Shown: one piece after another, positions 46,955 through 55,355 of the stretch
Numbering within the stretch: the first letter of the stretch is position 1
How the letters are laid out: each line of letters opens with the position of its first letter
Notes under the pieces: model-generated
Databases searched by the model: none
Told to the model about the DNA's origin: nothing
The model's input: the letters and a program-made list of their open reading frames with translations, nothing else
Origin: Bradyrhizobium semiaridum
GTDB taxonomy: Bacteria > Pseudomonadota > Alphaproteobacteria > Rhizobiales > Xanthobacteraceae
DNA: 64,000 nucleotides
Direction: 5' to 3'
NCBI RefSeq assembly: GCF_020329505.1
Contig: NZ_JAGKJJ010000010.1
Coordinates: forward strand, 1 to 64,000
Program-made: the position numbers and the translations under genes

Positions 46955-49642
46955 ATGGTTGGCAGGAAGCGGCAGGCGGGCGGGAAGGATTCGATTCCGG
47001 CAAAGGCCGTGCTTTGCCTGATCGCCGCCGTCTCGCCAGGCGGCGCGGCCTGGGCAGGCACCGGCGCGTTCGCCCCGTCGAACTACCTCGGTGACCTCGA
47101 TCCGAACGTGGTCTGGGAGCTCTTGATCGGCAGCGTGGTTGTGACCTCCTTCTTCGGGGCGGTCGGGCTCTGGGTGCTGTCGGCCCTGCGCAAGGCCAAG
47201 CGGGCGCAGCTGCGGCGCAACGCCTTTGTCTCGTCGGCCTTGAACCATCTGAACCAGGGCGTCGTGATGACCGACGCCACCGGCCGGATCGTGTTCTGCA
47301 ACGATCGCTATCTCGACATCTACGGCCTGTCGCGCGCCGACATCCGCCGCAACATGACCGGGCCCGAACTGCTCGAGCTGCGCCGCAGTCGCGGCGCGCT
47401 CGACGTCAGTCCCGACGACTTCTACACCAAGGCCGCCGCCCCCGAAGGCATGGTCACCGAGCTGCCGGGCGGCCGCTCGGTGCTGGTGAAGTATTTCCCG
47501 CTGCCGAACGGCGGTTCGGTCGCGACCCATCTCGACTGCACCGACCAGCGCGTGCTGTCGCGCAAGCTGGCCTCGACCACGCAATTCCTGGAATCCGTGC
47601 TCGACAACGTCCCGGTCTGCGTCGCCGCCAAGAACATCGAGGACGGCCGCTACATCTTCGCCAACCGCGCCTTCGAGCGGTTCTCCCGCTTCTCGCGCGA
47701 TCACATCGTCGGCAAGCGCGCCGACGAGATCTTCCGTCCCGAGACCGCCGCCAGCATCGAGGCGGCGGACCGCGCCGCCTTGAACGCGTCCGAGGGCTAT
47801 CACCGCAGCGAATTCGTCGTCGAACGCGGCACGCAGAAGCGCATCCTGGCGTCGAACCGCGTCATCGCGCGCAACGAGGCCGGCGCGCCGGAATTCCTGA
47901 TCGCTCTGTTCGAGGACGTCACCGAGCGCCGCTCGCTGTCGCGCGAGCTCGAGAACAACAAGAAGTTCCTCGAGCTCGTGGTCGACAACATCCCGGTCTC
48001 GCTGATCGTCCAGCGCGTCAAGGACGGCCGCTACCTCTTGGCCAACCGCAGCGCCGAGACCATCCTCAACCGCCGTCGCGAGGATGCCACCGGGCTGACC
48101 GCCGCCGACATCTTCAACCCGCGCGAAGCCAAGCTGATCATCGCCCGCGACGAGGCGGCGCTGCGCAAGCGCGGCATGATCGCCGAGGAGCACCCGATCT
48201 CGACCAAGGACGGTCTGCGGCTGTTCCTGACCCGCCGCATGACGGTGCTCGACGAGCAAGGCGAGCCGCAATACCTGATCAAGACCCATGAGGACGTCAC
48301 CGACCGGCGCCAGACCGAGTCGCGGATGGCGCACATGGCCTATCACGACGGCCTGACCGATCTGCCGAACCGCGCTGCCTTCCTGCAGGCGCTGACCCAG
48401 ATGATCGAGGCCTGCGCCGGCACCGACGAGGAATTCGCGGTGCTCTGCGTCGATCTCGACGGGCTGAAGGAGATCAACGACGTCTTCGGCCACGCGATGG
48501 GCGACAAGGTGCTGATCGAGGTGGCGCAGCGGCTGCAGTCGGCGGCGCGCGGCGGCGTCGTGGCGCGGCTGTCCGGCGACGAATTTGGCCTGATCATCGA
48601 CGGCCGGCAGCCCGCGGCCGGCATCGCGCTCGCCGAGCAGGCGGCCGAGGCGCTCGGACAGGATTTCGCGATCGACGGCAAGTCGGTGCGCACCGGCCTC
48701 ACCACCGGCATCGCGGTGTTCCCGCACAACGGCCCGGATGCCGCCTCGCTGCTCGCCAATGCCGGCGCGGCGCTGTTCCGTGCCAAGGCGAAGTCGCGCG
48801 GCACGATCTCGATCTACGAGCCGGAGATGGACCAGCAGGTCCGCGACCGCCGCGTGCTGCACCAGGAGCTGTCGGTCGCGATCAGGAACGGCGAATTGTC
48901 GCTCTACTACCAGCCGCAGGCCGCCGCCGGGACGAGCATCGCGGCGAGCGAGGTGATCGGCTTCGAGGCGCTGGCGCGCTGGCATCACCCGGTGCGCGGC
49001 TTCGTGCCGCCCGGCGACTTCATTCCGCTGGCCGAGGAAAGCGGGCTGATCGTCGAGATGGGCGAGTGGATCCTGCGCGAAGCCTGCCGCGAGGCGGCGT
49101 CCTGGGCTGTGCCGCTGCAGGTCGCCGTCAACCTGTCGCCGGCGCAATTCACCCATGGCGATCTCGTCGGCCTCGTGCATTCGATCCTGCTCGAGACCGG
49201 GCTGGCGCCCGACCGGCTCGAGCTGGAAATCACCGAGGGCGTGCTGATCGAGGATTTCGATCGCGGTCTATCGCTGCTGCGGCGGCTGAAGGCGCTCGGC
49301 GTCCGCATCTCGATGGACGATTTCGGCAGCGGCTATTCCTCGCTGAGCTATTTGCAGGCGTTCCCGTTCGACAAGATCAAGATCGACCGCGCCTTCGTCA
49401 TCAATCTCGGCCGCAACCCGCAGTCGGCCGCGATCGTGCGCGCGGTGATCGATCTCGGCCACGGCCTCGAAATGTCGATCGTCGCCGAGGGCGTCGAGAC
49501 CGAGCCGCAGCTTGCCTTCCTCGCGGAGGAAGGCTGCGACGCGGTGCAGGGCTATCTGCTCGGCAAGCCGGCGCCGATCGGCCAGTACGCCGCGCTGGTC
49601 GGCCGCAGCGACATTGTGGAGCCCGTGCGCAAGACCGGCTAG
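46955..49642 (+). CDS. Multi-PAS GGDEF-EAL c-di-GMP signalling protein
   Basis: The 895-residue product has an N-terminal hydrophobic segment and a membrane helix (LLIGSVVVTSFFGAVGLWVL, about 57-76). Three PAS domains follow: LNQGVVMTDATGRIVFCND, LDNVPVCVAAKNIEDGRY and VDNIPVSLIVQRVKDGRY. The GGDEF-domain signature is SGDEF rather than GGDEF and the I-site is missing, so cyclase activity is doubtful. The EAL domain looks intact (FEALARWHHP, DDFGSGYSS, VAEGVET). A phosphodiesterase role is favoured. Start from the ATG at 46955. Confidence 0.93.
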   Translation: MVGRKRQAGGKDSIPAKAVLCLIAAVSPGGAAWAGTGAFAPSNYLGDLDPNVVWELLIGSVVVTSFFGAVGLWVLSALRKAKRAQLRRNAFVSSALNHLNQGVVMTDATGRIVFCNDRYLDIYGLSRADIRRNMTGPELLELRRSRGALDVSPDDFYTKAAAPEGMVTELPGGRSVLVKYFPLPNGGSVATHLDCTDQRVLSRKLASTTQFLESVLDNVPVCVAAKNIEDGRYIFANRAFERFSRFSRDHIVGKRADEIFRPETAASIEAADRAALNASEGYHRSEFVVERGTQKRILASNRVIARNEAGAPEFLIALFEDVTERRSLSRELENNKKFLELVVDNIPVSLIVQRVKDGRYLLANRSAETILNRRREDATGLTAADIFNPREAKLIIARDEAALRKRGMIAEEHPISTKDGLRLFLTRRMTVLDEQGEPQYLIKTHEDVTDRRQTESRMAHMAYHDGLTDLPNRAAFLQALTQMIEACAGTDEEFAVLCVDLDGLKEINDVFGHAMGDKVLIEVAQRLQSAARGGVVARLSGDEFGLIIDGRQPAAGIALAEQAAEALGQDFAIDGKSVRTGLTTGIAVFPHNGPDAASLLANAGAALFRAKAKSRGTISIYEPEMDQQVRDRRVLHQELSVAIRNGELSLYYQPQAAAGTSIAASEVIGFEALARWHHPVRGFVPPGDFIPLAEESGLIVEMGEWILREACREAASWAVPLQVAVNLSPAQFTHGDLVGLVHSILLETGLAPDRLELEITEGVLIEDFDRGLSLLRRLKALGVRISMDDFGSGYSSLSYLQAFPFDKIKIDRAFVINLGRNPQSAAIVRAVIDLGHGLEMSIVAEGVETEPQLAFLAEEGCDAVQGYLLGKPAPIGQYAALVGRSDIVEPVRKTG

Positions 49643-49653
49643 CTCCGGTGTGC

Positions 49654-49682
49654 TTGCCTTCCGCTCCAGGCGCGTCTATTTT
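49654..49682 (+). promoter_or_regulatory. Candidate sigma-70 promoter for the ABC-F leader
   Basis: TTGCCT (49654-49659) and TATTTT (49677-49682) are separated by exactly 17 bases. Transcription would begin near 49690, just before the strong ribosome site of the small upstream ORF. Each hexamer matches the consensus at four of six positions, so this is a modest prediction. Confidence 0.4.
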
Positions 49683-49722
49683 CACCGCGTCACATCATTC
49701 CAACCGGAAAGGAGGCTGCGTC

Positions 49723-49794
49723 GTGACGAGATTTGCCGATCACCACCTCCGGCGTGGCCCCGTTAACGCCCTGCAAATGCGTTTGCAGGGCTGA
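49723..49794 (+). CDS. Candidate 23-aa leader peptide upstream of ABC-F gene
   Basis: A GTG at 49723 is preceded by AAAGGAGG (49708-49714), the strongest ribosome site in this region, at 8-base spacing. The 23-codon frame (start TRFADHHLRRGPVNALQ) ends at the TGA at 49792-49794. A perfect 10-bp hairpin (49768-49791) overlaps its last codons. It lies 168 bases before the likely GTG start of the ABC-F gene. Many antibiotic-resistance ABC-F genes are controlled by ribosome stalling on such leaders. No homology is recognised, so coding status is an inference. Confidence 0.5.
   Translation: MTRFADHHLRRGPVNALQMRLQG
49768..49791 (+). promoter_or_regulatory. Perfect 10-bp hairpin at end of leader ORF
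   Basis: GCCCTGCAAA pairs exactly with TTTGCAGGGC around a TGCG loop. A second, weaker stem (ACGAGC with GCTCGT) lies further downstream near 49845. There is no U-tract, so it is not a simple terminator; it could be an anti-termination or translation-masking element. Confidence 0.6.
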
Positions 49795-49962
49795 CCGGAA
49801 ACCTCAACTCTATCTTCCTGGTCTGCCCTTCGTGGCTGTGCGGCGACGAGCCCTTGAGTGCTCGTGCCTGCACTTCAATCCCCCGCCGCGCTTCGTCACG
49901 CCCGTCCGTCGATGGCTGCTGCCCCGGATGCCGTGATGGCCGGCAAGACCAGAGAATCGATC

Positions 49963-51495
49963 GTGACCCTCATCAATGTCCGCAATCTCGGCGTGACGCT
50001 GAACGCGCCGCTGTTTTCCGAACTCAACCTCGTCGTCAACGCTGGCGACCGCATCGGCCTCGTCGCCGCCAACGGCCGTGGCAAGTCCACGCTGCTGCGC
50101 TGTATCGCCGGGACGATGCAGCCGAACGAAGGTGACATCACCCGGTCGCGCGGCCTGACCATCGGCCATGTCGCGCAGGATGCCCCGCCTGAACTGCTCG
50201 ACACCCCGTTCCATGCCGCCGTCCTCGCGGCGCTGCCCAGCGAGCAACGCGGCAGTGAAGGCTGGCGGGTCGACATCGTGCTGCAATCGCTCGACGTGCC
50301 GGAGGAACTCTGGCAGCGGCCGCTCAGGCAACTCAGCGGCGGCTGGCTGCGCCTTGCCGTGCTGGCCCGCGTGCTGGTGACCGAGCCCGACGTGCTGCTG
50401 CTCGACGAACCGACCAACCATCTCGACCTCGCCAAAATCGCCCGGCTCGAGACCTGGCTGAACGCATTGCCGCGCGAGATGCCGGTGGTGATCGCGAGCC
50501 ACGATCGCGCCTTTCTCGACGCCAGCACCAACCGGACGCTGTTCCTGCGTCCGGAACGGTCGCTGCTGTTCGCGCTGCCCTACACGCTAGCGCGCGCGGC
50601 GGCGGACGAGGCCGATGCATCGGACCAGCGCAGCTTCCAGCGCGACATGAAGGCGGTCCGCCAGCTGCGGCAGCAGGCGGCGAAGCTGCACAATCTCGGC
50701 GTCAATTCCGGCAGCGACCTGTTGCTGTCGAAGACCCGGCAGTTGAAGCAGCGTGCCGAGAAGCTGGAGGACTCGGCAAAGCCTGCGCATGTCGACCGAT
50801 CCGCCGGGAGCATCAAGCTCGCCAACCGCGAGAGCCATGCCAAGGTGCTGATCAGGCTGAACGATGCCACCATCGCCACACCCGACGGCAGGCCATTGTT
50901 CAGGACCGGCCAGCGCTTCATCTGCAAGGGCGACCGGATCGCGCTGCTCGGGCCGAACGGCGCCGGCAAGACCCGGTTCGTCGCCGCGCTGCGCCAGGCG
51001 ATCGAAGGCGCGGAGACGGCAGCGGCAGAGATCAAGGCCACCGAGTCGCTCGTGCTCGGCTATTGCGACCAGGCACTGGCTGATCTGGTGGACACCGACA
51101 CGCCGATGCGCATGATCACCCGCCGCTTCGAGGTGGGCGATCAACGGGCGCGCGGCTTGCTCGCCGGCGCCGGCCTGTCGATCGAGATGCAGGGCCGTCC
51201 GATCGGGCGGCTGTCGGGCGGGCAGAAGGCGCGCCTCGGCATGCTGGTGCTGCGGCTCACCCAGCCGAACTTCTATCTGCTCGACGAGCCGACCAACCAT
51301 CTCGACATCGAGGGCCAGGAGGCGCTGGAGGACGAGTTGATGGCGCAGCAGGCGAGCTGCCTCCTCGTCTCGCACGACCGCCAGTTCGTGCGCGAGGTGG
51401 CGAACCGGTTCTGGGTGATCGAGGGCAGCAAGCTTGCGGAAGTCGACGGACCCGAGCACTTCTTTGCCTCGCCCGGTGCGGGTCAAAGCGGGTGA
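49963..51495 (+). CDS. ABC-F family ATPase
   Basis: Soluble twin ABC protein that acts on ribosomes (translation factors such as EttA/Uup, or antibiotic-resistance proteins such as Vga and Msr); no membrane helices. The ~510-residue product has two ABC domains: Walker A AANGRGKST and GPNGAGKT, signatures LSGGWLRLAVLARV and LSGGQKARLGMLVL, and Walker B VLLLDEPTNHLDLA and FYLLDEPTNHLDIE. The linker between them is charged. A GTG at 49963 (TLINVRNLGVTL follows) fits the family start; longer frames exist. Upstream lies a candidate leader peptide. Which subgroup it belongs to is not clear. Confidence 0.88.
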   Translation: MTLINVRNLGVTLNAPLFSELNLVVNAGDRIGLVAANGRGKSTLLRCIAGTMQPNEGDITRSRGLTIGHVAQDAPPELLDTPFHAAVLAALPSEQRGSEGWRVDIVLQSLDVPEELWQRPLRQLSGGWLRLAVLARVLVTEPDVLLLDEPTNHLDLAKIARLETWLNALPREMPVVIASHDRAFLDASTNRTLFLRPERSLLFALPYTLARAAADEADASDQRSFQRDMKAVRQLRQQAAKLHNLGVNSGSDLLLSKTRQLKQRAEKLEDSAKPAHVDRSAGSIKLANRESHAKVLIRLNDATIATPDGRPLFRTGQRFICKGDRIALLGPNGAGKTRFVAALRQAIEGAETAAAEIKATESLVLGYCDQALADLVDTDTPMRMITRRFEVGDQRARGLLAGAGLSIEMQGRPIGRLSGGQKARLGMLVLRLTQPNFYLLDEPTNHLDIEGQEALEDELMAQQASCLLVSHDRQFVREVANRFWVIEGSKLAEVDGPEHFFASPGAGQSG

Positions 51496-51530
51496 TTGAG
51501 GTTGAATCGGTCTGACCGCGGATTCGGTTG

Positions 51531-51651
51531 CACCTCTCCCGGGCGGGGCGAGGTCGGCGCGAAGCGCCGGGTGAGGGCTCTTGCTCTCTCGACAGACCGT
51601 AACCCCTCACCCGATTTGCTGCGTAAATCGACCTCTCCCAAGGGAGAGGTG
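51531..51651. repeat. Palindromic repeat family B, copy 2
   Basis: Outer arms CACCTCTCCC and GGGAGAGGTG (51531-51540, 51642-51651) enclose the paired modules GGGTGAGGG and CCCCTCACCC. Same layout as the copies at 39416 and 61076. It lies between the ABC-F gene and clcA. Confidence 0.82.
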
Positions 51652-52072
51652 AACCGCCGACGCCGCTCCGGCCCAACCCAATCCCATCGCACGCTGGCGC
51701 ATGATAGGACCCCGCCGGCCAAATCTCGAAAAACAACCCCATGCAAAGGAGCCGGCGACGGCCGGCGTTCGATCAGGCGCTGTTCGGTCAGGCGCTTGAC
51801 ATGTCGGGCAACTCAGGGGTATTTTTCCGATATTACGAAATGTGCAGACGTACGCCGCGCCCGCGGCCAAGCTCGGGCTGACCATGCCGGCTGGCCCGAT
51901 CGACGCGGCCGGAGTTCCCGCCGCCAGATTAGATCGGGTCACGACATAGTTACGCCTCGCCGCACGTCTGCGAAACATGCATGCATGTTCCAGCAATATG
52001 CGCTTTGATCTCGGCCTGATTGGTATAATTCGTGCAGCAACGACGACTGCTCCAGCCTATCGGTGATCTCTG
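51652..52072. other. Intergenic region upstream of the CLC gene
   Basis: About 420 bases with no convincing gene. A GTG frame at 51842-51952 encodes about 36 residues (begins QTYAAPAAKLGLTM) but has no ribosome site. A TTGACA/TATTTT pair at 51796-51825 has 18-base spacing. A perfect 16-bp palindrome lies at 51974-51989. Confidence 0.4.
51974..51989. promoter_or_regulatory. 16-bp perfect palindrome upstream of the CLC gene
   Basis: AACATGCATGCATGTT is self-complementary over its full length and lies 84 bases before the CLC start codon. It has the size and symmetry of a dimeric repressor site; no regulator is assigned. Confidence 0.4.
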
Positions 52073-53887
52073 ATGCCCGCCGTGTCCACGTCCGCAAGTC
52101 CCGCGCTCCTCGGCTCCGCCAGCAAGCCGGCCGCCGAGGAGCGGCGGGTCAGCCTGCTGACGCTTTGCGGCCTTGCCCTCGTGATCGGGATCATGACCGG
52201 ACTTGGCGCGGTCGCGTTCCGCGCGCTGATCGCGATGGTCCACAATCTCTCCTACAACGGCACACTCAGCTTCGCCTACGACGCCAATGTCAGCGAGGGG
52301 CCGAGCCGCTTCGGGGACTTGGTACTGTTCTCGCCGATCATCGGCGGACTCGTCGTCGTGTTCCTGGTGAAGCGTTTCGCTCCCGAAGCCAAGGGGCACG
52401 GCGTGCCCGAGGTGATGGACGCGGTATTCTACAAGCGCGGCAACATTCGTGGCGCGGTCGCCCTCGTCAAGGCGCTGGCCTCCGCGATTTCCATTGGCAC
52501 CGGTGCCGCGGTCGGGCGCGAAGGGCCGATCATTCAGATCGGTTCGGCGCTGGGTTCGGCATTCTCGCAATATATCGGTCTGTCGACCTGGCAAAAGATC
52601 ACGTTGCTGTCGGCTGGCGCGGGCGCAGGCATCGCCGCGACCTTCAACACCCCGCTCGGCGGCGTGCTGTTTGCGCTCGAAATACTGCTGCCGGAGGTCT
52701 CCAACCGCACCTTTCTCCCCGTTGTCGTGGCGACCGGAGCCGCGACGACGATCGGCCGAATCCTGATCGGACCGGATCCGGCGTTTGCCGTCCCGGATGT
52801 CCAGTTCTCGCTCGCCGGAGCGAGCGCGCCGGCCGAGATCCTGAGCTTTGTGCTGCTCGGCGTGCTCTGCGGCGTCGCAGCCTGGGCCTTCATCCGCATG
52901 CTGGTGTTCATGGAGGACGGCTTCCCGAAGCTGCCGGGTAACGAGTACACCCAGAACATCATCGGCATGTCGATCATCGGGCTGATGATGGTGGGCCTCA
53001 CCCACGGCTTCGGGCAACCTTACGTCAACGGCGTCGGCTATTCGGTGATCCAGTCGATCTTCGATCAGAAGCTGACGGTGGCGGGGCTGCTCGCGCTGCT
53101 GTTCGTACTGAAGATGGTGGCGACCACGGTGAGCCTTGGCTGCGGCGCTTCCGGCGGCATCTTCTCGCCCTCGCTCTATCTCGGCGCCACGCTCGGCGCC
53201 GCCTTCGCCGCGGCGATCGGCGTGGTGTTCCCCCATTCCGGACTGAGCTTGCCCTCGGCGGCGATCATTGGCATGGCGGCGATGGTCGGCGCCGGCACCG
53301 GTGGCGTCATGACCGCGATCGTCATGGTGTTCGAGATGACGCGCGACTACGCGATCATCGTGCCTGTCATCGTCGCGGTGGCGCTGGCGGCCGGCGTGCG
53401 GCGCGCGCTGATCGGCGAGACCATCTACACCATCAAGCTGCGGCACCGCGGCCATCGGATTCCCAAGGAACGGCACATCAACCTGTATCTGGTCAAGCAG
53501 GCGCGGGACATCATGGAGAAGAAGTTCATCGTCGCGCGGGCGGGCACCACGCTGCGGCAGGCGATCGTCCCTGATGATATCGACGACGTCCGCGCCATCG
53601 TGGTGGAGCGCGAGGGGCGCATCGTGGGGCTGATCCCGCCGCGGTCAGGCCTGTGGCTCAAGGCCAGCAGCAATCCGGACGTGCCGGTCGAACGTTATGT
53701 CGAGAGCCGGCTCGTGATCTGCCGCGACCAGGACCTGCTCAGCTTGGCGTTTGCGCGGCTGAAGCGCCATCGTGCCGGCGCTGCGATCGTGTTTCGCGGC
53801 ACGGCGCGGCCGCGTGTCAACGACATCGTCGGGATCATCACCAAGCGCGCCGTTGCCGATGCTGTCATCGACAGCTATGAGGACTGA
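52073..53887 (+). CDS. CLC family chloride channel/transporter with CBS domains
   Basis: Anion transport across the inner membrane. The 604-residue product has the CLC core (about 25-445) with the gating-glutamate motif GREGP and the GCGASGGIFSPSLYLGA filter, then two CBS domains (about 470-600). Two positions deviate: the first filter motif is GHGVP rather than GSGIP, and the residue matching the internal proton glutamate of CLC-ec1 (second Glu of FIIEEM) is Ile (FALEIL). Coupled proton exchange is therefore doubtful. A 16-bp palindrome lies upstream. Confidence 0.92.
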   Translation: MPAVSTSASPALLGSASKPAAEERRVSLLTLCGLALVIGIMTGLGAVAFRALIAMVHNLSYNGTLSFAYDANVSEGPSRFGDLVLFSPIIGGLVVVFLVKRFAPEAKGHGVPEVMDAVFYKRGNIRGAVALVKALASAISIGTGAAVGREGPIIQIGSALGSAFSQYIGLSTWQKITLLSAGAGAGIAATFNTPLGGVLFALEILLPEVSNRTFLPVVVATGAATTIGRILIGPDPAFAVPDVQFSLAGASAPAEILSFVLLGVLCGVAAWAFIRMLVFMEDGFPKLPGNEYTQNIIGMSIIGLMMVGLTHGFGQPYVNGVGYSVIQSIFDQKLTVAGLLALLFVLKMVATTVSLGCGASGGIFSPSLYLGATLGAAFAAAIGVVFPHSGLSLPSAAIIGMAAMVGAGTGGVMTAIVMVFEMTRDYAIIVPVIVAVALAAGVRRALIGETIYTIKLRHRGHRIPKERHINLYLVKQARDIMEKKFIVARAGTTLRQAIVPDDIDDVRAIVVEREGRIVGLIPPRSGLWLKASSNPDVPVERYVESRLVICRDQDLLSLAFARLKRHRAGAAIVFRGTARPRVNDIVGIITKRAVADAVIDSYED

Positions 53888-53893
53888 GCGCAG

Positions 53894-55204
53894 CTATTGC
53901 CGCGCCGCCTGTTGCGACCACATCTGATCGCGCCGCGATGGACGCCGGTGCAGCCGGTCCGAGATCAGCTCAGCCGCCTGCTTGCCCTCGCCGGCGCGCA
54001 GGCAGGCCACGATGAATGTATCCTCCCACAATTCGCGTTGCGCATGGCTGCCGCCGATCCGCACCAGCTCGGGCATCAGCGGCGCGAGGATGCGCACCGC
54101 CGCGCCGTAGTCGCCCGCCGCGAAAGCGGCGATCCCGCGGCCGAGGCCGATCGCGGACGGGCCGGGCGCCAGCTTGCCGTCGGCGTGGCGCGTTTCCATC
54201 TCGGCCAGCCGCGCCTGCAAGGCGTCGCTCGTCGTGGCGGCGGCGACCAAAGCGTGATGCACGTCGGCGAAATGCGCACCGGCCTTCGGGAAATGGCCGT
54301 CGCCATAGGCGGCGACATCCTTCCAGTAGGGCTCGAGGCCGGTCTTGCCTGCGAGCGACAGCCGCCACAGCAGCGAGGCCGTATCGGTGTAGATGTTGAG
54401 CGGCGGATAGGGCCGGCCCGCCGGCTTGATATGGCGCTCGTAGATGCCGAGCGCGGCATCGGCGTCACCCTCCTCAATATCGATCAGCGCGAGGTGCCAG
54501 GCGAGATGGCCCTGCAGGAAGCTGGTTCGGTCATTGGCCGGCAGCCAGGCCGACAGGAACGCGCGGCCTTCCGCTCCATCGCCCTGCTCGAACAGCGCAT
54601 GCGCGACGGCGTGCGCCGCGCCGGCATTCTCCGGCTTCAGTGCGTAGCCGCGCTCGGTGACGGCGCGGCCGGCGACGACGTCGCCGGCCTCGGTCTTGGA
54701 CCAGCCGAGATAGGTCAGGAACCACCAGTCATCGCCATAGTCGGCCGCATAGCGTTCGCAAAGCGTGAGCCGCGCGGCGTCATGATCGGCCCGGCCCGAG
54801 AACGCGTAGAGCCCGAAGGCGCCGAGCAGCAGCGACAGCACCTGCGCATCGCGCGGATACTCCGTCAGGTGCTGTTCGGCCATCGCCATTGCCTTCTTCG
54901 CCTGGCTTTCGATCACCGACGCCATGATCTCGATATGCTGGCGCTCGCGCGGGCTCGCAGCCGCGGCGAGCTCCCGGGCCGTGGCCGCCCTGGCACGGGC
55001 CGCGCCGCCTTCCATGTTGAGCTGGTGCACGCGGGCGCGCCCGATATGGGCCATCGCGAAGGCGGGGTCTTCGGCGATCGCAGCCTCGAACGCCGCATCG
55101 GCGCCAAGCAGGGCCGCCAGCATGCGATCGACGCCGTCGACATAGTATGCGGCGGCGCGGTCCGAGGCGGTCGTCAGCGGCAGGCCGTAGCGGTCGTGGA
55201 TCAT
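53894..55204 (-). CDS. Tetratricopeptide repeat protein (TTC38-like)
   Basis: The 436-residue product resembles the TTC38 family, cytosolic proteins of unknown role present from bacteria to mammals. It starts IHDRYGLPLTTASDRAAAYY, has AFAMAHIGRARVHQLN, SPRERQHIEIMASVIESQ and HAVAHALFEQGDGAEGRAFL, typical of that family. No signal peptide or helix anchor is seen. GGGAGGA precedes the ATG at 55204. It is convergent with clcA (6 bases apart) and divergent from the PotG-type gene. Confidence 0.88.
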   Translation of the reverse strand: MIHDRYGLPLTTASDRAAAYYVDGVDRMLAALLGADAAFEAAIAEDPAFAMAHIGRARVHQLNMEGGAARARAATARELAAAASPRERQHIEIMASVIESQAKKAMAMAEQHLTEYPRDAQVLSLLLGAFGLYAFSGRADHDAARLTLCERYAADYGDDWWFLTYLGWSKTEAGDVVAGRAVTERGYALKPENAGAAHAVAHALFEQGDGAEGRAFLSAWLPANDRTSFLQGHLAWHLALIDIEEGDADAALGIYERHIKPAGRPYPPLNIYTDTASLLWRLSLAGKTGLEPYWKDVAAYGDGHFPKAGAHFADVHHALVAAATTSDALQARLAEMETRHADGKLAPGPSAIGLGRGIAAFAAGDYGAAVRILAPLMPELVRIGGSHAQRELWEDTFIVACLRAGEGKQAAELISDRLHRRPSRRDQMWSQQAARQ

Positions 55205-55249
55205 CGGTTGTCCTCCCGAATTCGGCGCGGAGTCTAGCAGAGACATGGC

Positions 55250-55278
55250 GCGCGACAATATTGCGGGAGTTGTCGCGC
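55250..55278. promoter_or_regulatory. Inverted repeat in the divergent TPR-potG promoter region
   Basis: GCGCGACAA and TTGTCGCGC are perfect 9-bp arms separated by 11 bases, lying 46 bases before the TPR gene start and 78 before the ABC ATPase start. This is operator-like geometry. Confidence 0.45.
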
Positions 55279-55355
55279 GAAGCGGTTGAGCCGATGGCGA
55301 TCCGCCGCTAGCTTGCGGCCATTGTCGGACCGGCGGGGAATCGGGGCTCTAGGAC

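Noticed and set aside
51842..51952. Short GTG frame in the gap before the CLC gene
   Set aside because: About 36 codons with no ribosome site; it could be a gene remnant, but nothing supports translation.
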